NCBI RefSeq assembly: GCF_019279795.1
Contig: NC_056743.1
Location: 927,022,328 to 927,086,327 of the forward strand
Source: Protopterus annectens
Lineage: Eukaryota; Chordata; Ceratodontiformes; Protopteridae
DNA length: 64,000 nucleotides
Direction: 5' to 3'
Part shown: positions 11,142 through 22,018 of the stretch, piece after piece
How the letters are laid out: each line of letters starts with the position of its first letter
Numbering within the stretch: the stretch's first letter is position 1
Notes under the pieces: generated by a model
The model's input: only the letters and a program-made list of their open reading frames with translations
Told to the model about the DNA's origin: nothing
Database searches by the model: none
Program-made: the position numbers and the translations under genes

Positions 11142-12081
11142 ATATCCTGTGATGGGCTGGCATCCTCCTATGGGATTTCTTCTGTTGCTTTGTACCCAGT
11201 AATTCCCCGAATTGAATTAAGAGAGTAATCAGTAAATAAATAAATCTAGTTGGTCTCCTAACAAGCTGGGTGGATTGTAGATGCTGTATGGGGATTTGTC
11301 TAAAAAAAGAAGCCCCTGATTGAGTAGCCATGAGTTACAAGGGTCAGTCATAACATGAAGCCAAAAAGAAGCATCTTTGCATCATTTTGTGACTAGTGTG
11401 ACCAGAGTGCTTGTGTGGTCTGAAATGTTCTGAATCGGGCAGTTTTGTAATTATTGGTTCATGCATTTTCTTTCATTACCTACAGTACAGCCTACTGAAA
11501 AAATGTTCATTCAAACAATAAATTTAAAATGTGCTCTGTCTAACAAGTGTTCTGTATTATACAAGGCATATAGCTTAATAAAGTCAGGAAGGTGTATCAA
11601 AGAAAAGAACACATGTATGTTTCTTGTTTTGTGTGCAAGGGGGCCAATGATTTGAAAACAGCCCAAAGGTAATCTTTATCCACCACTGGCCAGATGCATT
11701 TTCTTTGGATGTGGTGTGGGTTTCAATGCTGTTTCAATGAATGTGAGTTTCAAGGGCAGAGAAGTTTTATGCCAAGTCTAATTTCATCGTGAGACAGTAT
11801 TGCTTTATCAGATGTCTGTTAGTGTTTGTGCATTGATGCGCTGCAAAATGTAAAAATTACATCCAAATAATCATTGTAGAAGTAAAGCAGTATGCACACA
11901 TTAGTGTTTATGGTAAATGTGGTGAAATAGCCAGATAATGGGACATTGGAGTGGCTGCAGGGGTACTCTGGTGCCATATTTTGGTTGTCTGTTCTTCAGT
12001 TTGTGTTCGAAAGTTGGTATCCCACAATTCCATTGGAGTGGGTGGGGTTACATATGTATGTATGCAAATTAGATGTTAATC

Positions 12082-13600
12082 AGCATACAGATTTGTACCT
12101 ATTTTTCATGGGCCTTGTCCAGATTTGTGATGTTTCCAGGTTGAGAGGTATGACTGTTAGAGGAGCTCCAATAGTGGCAGACGAGGAAAAAAATGGTAGA
12201 TTTGTGGTAATAAGGGGCTACTGGAAAGGGAGGAGGATTACACTGGCATGTATTTATATTCTACCTAAAACTGCTACTATGGAGCTTAAAAAGTTTTTGG
12301 GAGAAATAATCATCTTTTAACAGGGAATATTACTTATACGTGGGGAGTGGAATTTGATTTGCAACAGTGAGGATGTATCTGGGGGGCCTAGAAGAGAAAG
12401 TATAACAAAAGATGGTAGCTTTCTTAAGAGATTTAGGAAAATATTTTCGTAAAGATGTAAATTCAGTAGCAGAAACTCAGACAAAGTTTACATATTACTT
12501 CCCAAGGTACAATAACTGGGTTAGACAATAGAGAAATTGTACTACACAACAATATGTGCATTAAATTGAATGTTTTACAGTCATCAGATCATGCGCCAGT
12601 AACAACTAAGATAAAAATGTAAGGAAATGAAGTAAAAATGAGACACAGATACTTCCCCACCTACCTGTTAAAAAGAGAGGAATTTAAGGAATGGGTACTG
12701 GAAATTATTCAGGAGTTATTAGGGAAGAAAGAAATATCTAGTGTCTTTAGTAAGAGGGATAAAATGAAAGTGGACTTTAAAAATAGTGTAGCAATACAAG
12801 AAAAAGAAAGAGATATGGTTAAGAAGTTACCACAAATTATTTCGAGGGGCTGAAAAGTTTAAAGTATTACAGAGCAAGGGGAATTCACAGAAGAAGAAGA
12901 AGCACACATGTCCAGTCCTAAAGAGAAAATAATGAAATATCTAGATAATTTACATGAGTTTAGAAAGATTACTGTTAAGCAACTGTTTTTTGACAATAAT
13001 TCCAAAGCAAAAAAGCCTTTAGCACAATGACTTAGGCAAGAGAAGTAGACAGTGTTGTTACCAAACTTAGGAAGTCTATAACAAAATAAATAATCAGAGA
13101 TCCTGTAGAGGTATTAGAGACATTTTGGAAATTTTATGAAAAGTTACATAAAGCAGAAAAATGTGGAAATCAGGAAAGAGCACAAATGGAAATACTTATG
13201 GAAGACTTCTGTATGTAGATGAGGCTCAACAATTAACATTTAAGATTGGAGGAGATAAGATATAAATGATGGCGTACAATCAGTCTGCAAGAAAGTCTCA
13301 AGGAATATATGCGGTTTCTGTGGAAATTTGGAAGCTAGGAGGAAAGAAACTAATAAAGATCTGGAAGGTTTTGTTGAACAGTATTTAAAATGGAGGTGAA
13401 GCACCAACATCCTGGAAGAAACTGTGGTGGGTGTAATACTTAAAGATGGCAAAGTCCCAGCTTCGTATAGTCCCATTTCAATTAAATCATGATAATAAAC
13501 TGTTCACGTCTACAACAGCTAAAAGAATTGCAAAATTGATAGATATTAATCAGTGAGGTTTTGTGGATGGGAGGCAAACATTTAACTACCACCCCTGTGA
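12082..13600 (+). mobile_element. L1-like LINE relic A, segment 2 (ORF2 endonuclease and RT start)
   Basis: ORF2 continues as GRFVVIRGYWKGRRITLACI, followed by YILPK, the central L1 endonuclease strand-turn. A degraded G-E-WN block near 12340-12355 is in the place of the usual GDFN. Later come LQSSDHAPVT-like sequence (about 12582-12604, the SDH block) and, at about 13556-13590, GFVDGRQTFN. The last is the L1 RT block usually written GF..GRQ. The CR1 insertion interrupts it there. Several stops and frameshifts are present. Confidence 0.8.
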
Positions 13601-13647
13601 ATATCCACTTCCCTTAAAGGCACAGCACTCCCTTATACTGTTCTAGC

Positions 13648-14091
13648 ATGTCAAGTGGTAGATTACTGGCATCCTCTCCAGTTCAGCTGGTTAATCTGGG
13701 TATCTTGAGACAATGCTACAATTGTCTCATATACACAGACAACCCTCTCCTCCTCCTAACAAACACAAATACATGTGAGAGATGCAACTATATAGCCAAA
13801 CTGGAGGCTGAACTCTCTCAACTCAGGGCTGGCATGACCAGACAGGAGGAGATGGTAACCACACACACAACAAACCCAGTCCCACATAGACCTACCACAA
13901 CTGCAAACCAAACACATAAAAACACAAAGACATACTCAGAGGCTCTAATAAAAAACTTACCAAAACAGCAGAGGCTCCCCAAAGCAGACATCCAAAAATC
14001 CACCACCTCAAAACAAAACACATGCAACACATACTTCAATAAATCAGTGTGTCAACCAATCACAGCCCTTAAGGCCAAACACCATGCCTGA
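13648..14091 (+). pseudogene. CR1-A ORF1, zinc-knuckle and coiled-coil part
   Basis: A 147-codon frame with CYNC about 20 residues in and CERC about 20 residues later, a plausible CxxC...CxxC metal site. It is followed directly by a short coiled coil (YIAKLEAELSQLRAGM). The middle is threonine/asparagine-rich. CR1 ORF1 proteins bind the element RNA and commonly have this layout ahead of an esterase domain. The frame ends at AKHHA, just before the esterase begins in another frame, so a small deletion has separated the two parts. Confidence 0.75.
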
Positions 14092-14616
14092 TACACTAGT
14101 AATAGGTGACTATAGTCAGACACACTGATGTCCCGCTTACCAGGCTGAACAAGGAGAGGGTGACTGTGAGCTGCCTATCGGGAGTTAGGATCCGCCACAT
14201 AACACACGCACTCAGGACATTCCAAAGCAAGTACAAATATGACTCCATCATTGTCCATGCTGGCGTGAATGAGACGTACCTCCCTGGACTACATGAAAAG
14301 AGACATAGAGGAGCTCTCTGACTATGTAGCCCAGGCTGGTATGACCCTGACCCTGAGCAGCATCTTGCCCTCACCAAGAATGATGCCACAATACAAAGAC
14401 AAGATGATCAGCTTTAATAATTGGCTCAAGTACTGGTGTCATTCTAAGGGGATCCAATGTCTGTCTGCCTGGGAAAACATGTTGGACAAGCCACGCTGCT
14501 TCGCAAGGGACGGCTTGCACCTGTCACCACTGGGCTTCCGGATATTGGCTAAGGCTCTTGCCACCCCCATAGTGCCTTTTTTAGGCAAGGCTCAAAAGAC
14601 AAACCCACCTCCTTAG
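14092..14616 (+). pseudogene. CR1-A ORF1, SGNH-type esterase domain
   Basis: Pieces in two frames give LVIGD, then IVRHTDVPLTRLNKERVTVS, then IIVHAGVNET and finally ARDGLHLSPLGFRILAKAL. These correspond to the SGNH hydrolase blocks: the GDS nucleophile block, the G-x-N-(D/E) block and the catalytic DxxH block. The serine codon expected after GD is lost: two bases appear to be missing near 14109-14111, which shifts the frame there. The DGLH block is intact (about 14509-14520). CR1 esterases are thought to help the RNP act at membranes or lipids. This copy would be inactive. Confidence 0.8.
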
Positions 14617-14645
14617 AAAACAAAAATGGAAAAAAACTAAGGGTA

Positions 14646-17441
14646 ATGCTGCTCAACGCCAGAAGTCTAAATCTCAAGATGCAGGCACTCGATGCACTCC
14701 TCAGTATGGAGAACATCGACGTCTGTGCAGTAATTGAAACCTGGTTCAAGGCTCCTGAGACCACCCCAGCGCTACCAGGCTATACCTTGTATCATGCTTT
14801 TCGGCCCCAAAACCCGGGCCGAACAACAAAGGGAGGGGGAGTGTCCATATTCATCAAGGACACCCACACCTCCAGGTTAGTAGCAACACATGAAGCATCA
14901 GAGACCATACAGGTGCAACTAACCATAGGCAAAACTGCTATACAACTGGTAGCATGTTACAGACCACCCTCCCAATCTCAGGAACCCCACTCAGCCTTCC
15001 TGAAGACATTGGAGGATATGAATGTATCATAAAATACCATCATTCTGGGAGACTTCAACTACCCAAACATAGATTGGGTACATTATTCTAGCCCTAACAC
15101 CCTAGCCCAAAGGTTCCTGGAATTCATAAATTCAAATGCACTGGAACAACTAGTCACCTCTCCCACTAGGGGAGATAATATACTAGACCTGATCATCACA
15201 AACATGGGGACACAATGCTCCACACCGGAGGTATACCCCTCACTAGTGAGATCTGACCACAAACTAATCACCCTGGATATACATATCCCGCCTCCACCCC
15301 CAGCACAAAAGACCACAGTGAAAAACTTCTCAAAAGCAGACTTCACTCTTCTTAAGACTGAGATGGTATCCTTTAAGCCCAATGGGCCAGTGGATACCAC
15401 ATCCCACAATGCCGAATCCTTCACAAATACTTTCTATGGACATCTCCAAGAATGCATGGATCATGCAATCCCAAATAAATCCAAGTCCCACTCTACCAAA
15501 GGAAAGCATCCTGTCTGGTGGACCTCAGCCATTAACAAATTGTATAACAAAAGAAGGAAGCTACTGCACGAGAGAGCAAAATCCCATAAAGGGAAGACAT
15601 CTCTGATCAACATAGCAGAAAACTACGTTCTCTCATAAAAACATCCAAGGCCAACTTTGAGAGAAAAATCGCTAAGGACACTAAAGATAACCACAAAGCC
15701 TTCTTCAGCAATGTCAGAAACCTGGGCGGAAACCCTCAGATATGCTCAGAGTTAGTTCACAACAACAAAAAATACACTGAACCCACAGATATTGCCAACA
15801 TTCTTGCTGATAGGTTCAGTGCAAATTTCTCCCCTCCCTCACCCCCAAAAGAAGAAATACTTATCCCAGCTGAATGTAATCTCCCTGTCATCTCAGATGT
15901 CCAAGTGAGAACCGCCCTCCACAAAGCTAAAAACACAGCATCAATGGGACCTGACGGTATCCCGGGTTGCGTGCTACGTGAACTCCAAGAGGAGCTAAAC
16001 CCGCACATAAAAATGCTATTTAACCTTAGCCTTACTACAGGATATGTACCTGATCACTGGCGTACAGCAACAGTGGTCCCACTCCACAAAAGGGGTACCT
16101 CCACAAACCCTGGGAACTACCGCCCCATAAGCTTAACCAGCCTGGTCTGCAAAGCTATGGAAAGAATCATTATGGAACTCAAACAGAGACATAGGGGACC
16201 TACAGACACTTGACCCCACCCAGTTCGGCTTTGTAAAGGGCACATCCTGCCTTTTGAACCTGGTTGACTTTTTCGAAACAGTCACTAGAGCCATTGATGA
16301 GGGCAACGCAGTCCATACAGCCTACCTGGACTTGGCTAAGGCCTTCGACACAATACCCCACTCAGGCATCATAGATAAGCTCAACAGCTTAAACGTAAAC
16401 CCTTATGTCACTAGATGGGTTGCAAACTGGCTAAAGGACAGAACCCATAAAGTTAAAATCGCTGGAGCAATGTCAGACTCAAAGCCAGTCACAAGTGGTG
16501 TCCCACAGGGATCTGTCCTGGGACCCCTCTTGTTCGGCATTTATTTCTCAGATGTTAAAGCAAACATGGGAGGGTTGTGGCTGACAAAGTTCGCAGATGA
16601 CTGCAAACTAGGCGCCATAGTCGATACACCATCGGACACATACATCCTACAAAAAGGCCTCACAGAAACGGACAACTGGTGCCAGAGTCACGGCCTTAAA
16701 CTAAATGCCAAAAAATGTATAGTCATTCCCTTTGGGAAAACCAAAGTACCCGCAAATTATCACACAGACAGCAACCCACTGAGTATGGAAAAAGTAATCA
16801 GAGACCTAGGGACCCAAGTCGACAGTGACCTCTCATTTGACACCCACGTTGCCAAAGTGGTTAGAAAAACATTCTACCTTGCACACCTCATCATGAAGGG
16901 ATTCACATCCAGATCCAAGGATGTCATTGTACCCCTATACTCCTCCCTCATCAGAGCCATGATTGAGTACAATGCCCCATTTGGTATGTACCTCACCCGG
17001 CATTTGCAACAGCTGGAGAGACCACAAAAGTACCTCACCAAGAGGATCAAGGGTCTCCAACATATGTCTTATTCTGCCAGACTAAAGAAACTCCAGCTCT
17101 ATTCAGTAGCATACCGCCTGCTCAGAGGTGATCTCTGCCTGACGTACAAGGCCATGTCCAATCAGGAACTGATGGACATGCTCCACCTCAAAAAATCCAA
17201 ATCCATCAGGACCACAAGAGCTAAAGACTTAAACCTCGGCACAAGTATGAATAGGACATGCTGGAGGGATAGACTCATAATCCAGAGGCTTCCCATGCTT
17301 TGGAACAAGATCCCAGTTCATGTTAGGCAGAGCCCCTCACTGACTCTCTTCAAGAGAAATCTTGATGAGTGGATGGGAGATCGTAAGTTTACCCCAGGGG
17401 TCACATCTGTGTCACTACTAGACAGGGGCACAGTAAACTAA
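14646..17441 (+). pseudogene. CR1-A ORF2: endonuclease and reverse transcriptase
   Basis: The APE-type endonuclease starts at 14646 (LLNARSL, then VIETWF, GGGVSIFIK and ILGDFNYPNIDW). The block LIITNMG...VRSDHKLI ends the domain near 15270. RT blocks follow: SMGPDGIPG, NYRPISLTS, then FVKGTSCLLNL, AYLDLAKAFDTIPH, GVPQGSVLGPLLF and the catalytic FADD (16590-16601). The C-terminal part (IEYNAPFGMYLTRHLQQLER...LFKRNLDEWMGDR) is typical of CR1/L2 elements. An in-frame stop at 15030-15032 and frameshifts near 15640 and 16185 break it. From 16254 to 17441 the frame is open for 395 codons, suggesting fairly recent activity. Confidence 0.9.
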
Positions 17442-17618
17442 TTCTATTATATAAGGGAACCTTCACTGTGTCACTACTAGACAGAGACACAGTATTCTAA
17501 ATCTATTCTGTGCATTTTTATACCATTTCATGGGGTGGCGAAAGTCACATCACTATGGCTAGGCTTACAAATGCCCCAGGGCAGATAGCCTAGTACTAAA
17601 CTATGAAACTATGAAACA

Positions 17619-19720
17619 GCATTAACAGAACAAGGATGATCCAGAGGAAACTGAGTGAAAGAAAATACTGCTGCTGTTGCTGGGTCTTGATGCAGATAAA
17701 ACAGAGTAAGGTGGGATTTTATGAGTAAGGCAATGGAAGCATCTGTACTTCCTGATGCAATAATAAGGTCAAGAGGACATACGAGGGATTGAAGGCAAAA
17801 ATAAGAGTATGAGGGTTCTTCTTTAACAAGTTCTGTCTTAACAGAGGAAAGATGGAGGGGTGTCCTCTTTCCCCTTTGTTATCTGCTTTATATTTACAGC
17901 CACTGGGAAAGAACATAAAGAAAAGAGAAATTCTAAGATATAAGTGGTATGGTAGTCAAAAAAATTGACTTTATTTGCAGACAATATTATTTTGTACCTG
18001 ACAAAAACAGAAAAGGACATCTCAGTGTTGTAGAACATCTTGAGACAGTTTCAAGTCTTTTTGGGATATACAATTAATGAAGATAAAACAAAGGCTACAG
18101 CTGTAAATGTTGTACTCATATAAGAATTGGTTTAGCAATACCCACATTTTTGGGGACACGATAAAATGAAGTACTCAGTAGTATGGATTAAAAAGGATTC
18201 TGTTATGGCAGTTAAGGACATGTGGGAAAAATTAAACAAATATAATACAAAAATTGAGAAAGTGGAAACTCTTGTTTATAATATGGATAGCAAGATACAA
18301 GCAGTGAAAATGTTTTTAGTCCCTTTACTTTTATAAACGGTCAGACATATTTTTATCAACTAGAGGAGAAGTTGTTAATAAAGAGTTGAAGGATTTTATC
18401 TGGGAGGGGAAGAGAGCAAAAGTCAAGTAGGATAAGTTGATCCTTCCAACAGAACAAGGTGGTTTAGCATTACCTGATTTGAAGGGATATTTTAGAAATA
18501 AACAGTAAAAGCTCAATCTTATATATAACACAAGCAGAAAGTTAGTATTCAAAGTGGAAAAGGATGCCGATGCAGCAAGGGAAATTCAAGACAGAAGGAC
18601 AGAATGGGATTATGGATGAAGATTCATGTAAATCTTTAAGGAGAACAACAGCATCTATATAAGATAATATATCCATAAAGTAGCAGAAAGTATTTTATGA
18701 ACTAAGCCAACACAAGACAGGAGAAAGGAGATTTTGCTGATAGGGATGACTGCAATTAGGGTACAGAGAATATGCAATAGGAGACTGGAATTTATTGGAG
18801 AAAACTGGCAACGGAACCAATGTATCGGTAGCAAACAGCTAGACTGCAATAGAATGGGAAGCGGCCAATAAGTCATTTGGACTGCAGGCTAAAGACTGCC
18901 TTTTCTGTCAGAAAAAGATATCACAGCATAAGCAGAGAGAAAAGGATAGGGGCATTTTAAATGAAAGACCTGCTCTAGTACAGTTTTTAGTTTAATCTAC
19001 AACAGAAGATGCTGTTAAAAAAGGGATAAATAGTAGGGCATATAAAATACTCTACTATGGCTTTAGAAATTAATCAGAGGAGGTTAGAAAAGATTGGCAA
19101 TAGAGATTAGATAACCTCCTATGTATGCAACAAAGTTTGGAAGACTTACGACTTTTGCTTGGAAGTGTTTGCATAAGTACTTTTATACCCCAAGCAGACT
19201 CCAAAGAAATTTTCTTCAGGTAGATGGCAAATGTTAAGAGGTGTGATGAGGAAGAAAGAAAGTATAATGAGTCAGCAACCTTCAAAAATTCCCTACAGTG
19301 TACTCCTGTCAGGAATATTGGGTAGCCAAATGTGTGTAAGTACGGAAATGGATTTTTATTTTAGCTGCAATACAAGATCTGAATTGACTACACATAGCAA
19401 GGTCTTGCTATGCTTAATTCTGGTGTCTGCCAAAAAAGTGATTACTAAAAAATGGAACTCAAAGTCTAAACCAACTGGATCTGAAATATTGAATATTGTA
19501 ACAATGATAAAAGAACTGGAAGCTTGAAGTGGGATCTTTCAACAAAGATAGAAGGAAATAACATAGAAAAAAAGGAAACTGCAGGAATAATACATACAGA
19601 ATAATGTTTTAAAGGAGGAGTTAGATTTAAGGGAAGGCAGGAACTAAGCAATGTATGTAATGTTAGATTGAAGATAGTTATATAAAATACATATGTTTGT
19701 AATTAGGAATATGCTTTCTT
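17619..19720 (+). mobile_element. L1-like LINE relic A, segment 3 (RT, C terminus, 3' end)
   Basis: Directly after the CR1 tail the L1 RT resumes. Near 17680 LGLDADKTE stands where intact L1 has LDA-KAFDRV. Near 17860 a degraded 'GCPLSPLLF' block is followed by sequence in several frames. The C-terminal and 3' parts match L1 relic B (51160-51636 and 57045-57620), for example the ending GGGAAGGCAGGAA then TATGTAATG. There are many stops. Confidence 0.75.
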
Positions 19721-20280
19721 TTATATAAACATATATTTATGTCCTAAGTGATTACTCAATAAAGGTGTTTAAAAAGGATACAACAGCCAGGCAGTTTCCA
19801 AAGCTTTCAGGATACCTTCCACATACCCAAACTGTTAAGCTATGTTTGGGCACCAAACCATTCAAATATTTCATGCCAGCAGAGAAAGGGAGGCTAAAGG
19901 CCCGACAGGACAATGCTTTGAATGTAACAAAAAGTCCATACCTTGACATTAAAAAAAAACATATCACAACTGTACAATGTTCTTCATAAGGAACAGTGCT
20001 GCAGTAGCCTAAGTTATATGGGTACATTACCACAGCTTAAATGACTGGGAAGAGAAAGGATGAGGGTCCAGCACCCTTGGGCAATGGTCCTAGCAAAGAC
20101 TGTCTTAGCTATGGAGAAGGAATGTAGTTTACAGTGCCTCTATTAATACCTGCTACTGCTGCACAGCCCCAGAAAAAAGTGTCTAAAAGGTATTAAAATT
20201 CTATCATCCAAGCAGTCAGTAGTCATTGTTTTACAGGATGCATTAACCCCCCCCCCCCATCTTCTGTAAGTAAATTGCCA
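19721..20280. other. No recognisable gene
   Basis: AT-rich spacer between the L1 3' end and the DIRS fragment. It has a short C-run (about 20248-20258) and no convincing coding motif. Confidence 0.5.
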
Positions 20281-21616
20281 CTGTCTATTTCCCAAAAGAA
20301 GGGAGAACCATTATTGCAGGAAGGGAATTACCACAATGATCTTTTGAAAATCTTCAGAATGATCCTGGACATTAGGGGAAAGGGTGGAAAAGCACACAGA
20401 AACATTCCTCATCAAAGAAAATAAAACATATCTGTCTTCTTTGCCTTCTTGCATGGAGTCCTGGAGCAGAATTCTGCCAAATGACCATTGTGAATGGAGA
20501 CAAACACATCTGTTTGAGATGTTCACCACAGCTGGATTGATTCTAGGAAGATCCCCAGTTTCCATTCACACAGGTCTGTTCTGGGTCTGCTCAGCTTGTC
20601 TGCCACACAATTTTGCTCTCACAGAATATAAGATGCCTTTAGAGTTAGACTGTGCCGAAAAGCTATACCCCAGCTACCACGGCTAGTCTGCACAGAGGGT
20701 AAGATCTGGTTCCTGCTTGCTTGTTCATATACCCCCCCCCCTTTACTATGATGGGGTCTGTTAACAACTGAAGAGATCCTATGGACCAGAGATGGTTGAG
20801 AGAACTGTGAGCATTTATAAGTGATACATTTGTGTGCTTTGGTATGTCTTTTTTTGTTCCAAAGATGCTGCACTTTTCTTTCCACAGACACTGCTCCCCA
20901 AGAAAAGTCTGAGGCTTCTGTGGTGACTGACTGAGCAGGGGCAAAAAGGGAAAATGGTAGATGTGAAATCTGAGGAATCTGGCATCTCCACCACAAAATC
21001 TGACTTTTAACAAAACCCAAAATTGAAATCTGCAATGTCAAAGGATGTTGATGCCTGGACCATAGAAATTTCATGTACCACTGGATTTTGCAGGAGCTAT
21101 CATGATTACCATAACTGTCATGAGCCCTAGAATTTCAAGGAATTCCCCTTGCTGAAATATAACAGGGATATAACTAAATACAGATCTATTTCCCTGTGGA
21201 AGAAAGGCTCTTTAAACTGAAGTGTCCAGGAGACACCCCAGGAAAACAATACTGTGAGAAGGAGTCATGAGAAGGAGTCAGACAAAACTCCTTAACTTCT
21301 CCTGGAAACCCAGGCTGTTTTTGTGATCCCTTACCCAAATGAGAGATTCATGACAATTTGAAAATGACTCTGCAAAGATATGCAAGTCATCTAAATAAGG
21401 AAAACTGAATACTTTGCAAATGGCAGTAGGCTATCACACCAGTCAGTGATATACCACTGCAGCAGCAGACAGACCAAATGTTAATGCAGAAAACTATAAT
21501 GTGATCCAGACGCAGAAAACCTTACACATGTGAAATCTAGAACTATAAGAATGTGATGATATGCATCTTTTAAAAATGGCAGTTAGCACAAAGGGTTAAG
21601 GTTGTGAAAGAAAATT
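20281..21616 (-). mobile_element. DIRS fragment (copy 2b): RT, RNase H and methyltransferase-like parts
   Basis: The minus-strand frame 20619-21074 reads SVTTEASDFSWGAVSVERKV, the RNase H start motif of DIRS. Downstream (20330-20600) the sequence parallels copy 1 at 1130-1400. Upstream, near 21500-21600, degenerate RT sequence resembling DAYHHIPI and LRF is visible. No recombinase or Gag is present. It ends exactly where the terminal repeat of copy 2 begins, so copy 2 probably landed in or next to it. Confidence 0.75.
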
Positions 21617-22018
21617 TGTGTAAAATCTTACAATAACCATAGATGTCTTTCTCTTTCGTGTTGCAGTATTCTACATATGGGTTGACTCTTCTTGTCTCGC
21701 GTATGTACGGCCAAGTATACAAAATTTTTCAGTCCCTCTGAGGTGTGTGTGATGTCTGACGTGGCGAGAAAACATGGGACATAAGTGATGTCAGTATGCA
21801 CCAGCCCTCAGAACTGAAAGCCCCAGTTGGAGCCAGTCCTAATAAGGGCAATGCCAGTCCAGTGCCACCCAGATGTCAAAAGGTAGCCTAACAGAGGGGG
21901 AAGGTGGGTGGGAAGGAATACTGCAACATGGAAGAGAAGGACATCTATGGTTATGGTAAGATTTTACACAACTTTTCTATGTCCTTTTATTACCATGTTG
22001 CAGTATTCTACATATGGG
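21617..22018 (-). repeat. DIRS copy 2 terminal repeat and internal complementary region
   Basis: Segment A (21617-21682) ends in GTTGCAGTATTCTACATATG. Segment B (21917-21974) is its inverted copy (GAATACTGCAACATGGAAGA...). Segment C (about 21975-22018) repeats the end of A directly. Inverted terminal repeats with a complementary internal region are how DIRS elements circularise their cDNA (family knowledge). Confidence 0.8.

Larger units (their letters stand above)
9532..12081. other. Unidentified 2.5-kb insertion splitting L1 relic A
   Basis: L1 ORF2 breaks off after KKRQRKRGVLIL and resumes near 12082. AGCATAC lies at both edges (9525-9531 and 12082-12088) and may be a 7-bp target duplication. 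The segment holds a GC-richer block with a palindrome (9662-9717), a TG microsatellite and short open frames (10594-10894) with no family I recognise. There are no obvious terminal inverted repeats and no RT or transposase motif. It could be a non-autonomous element or several old pieces. Confidence 0.4.
13600..17618 (+). mobile_element. CR1-type LINE, near full length (copy A)
   Basis: It has a 5' leader, ORF1 with a CxxC pair and an esterase-like domain, ORF2 with endonuclease and RT, then a 3' UTR ending in a short tandem tail (ACTATGAA units at about 17597-17618). An octamer-type tail and 'CTATGA' units are typical of CR1. It lies in the RT region of L1 relic A: L1 coding sequence stops at about 13590 and resumes at about 17620. 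ORF2 has one in-frame stop and two frameshifts. Confidence 0.88.
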
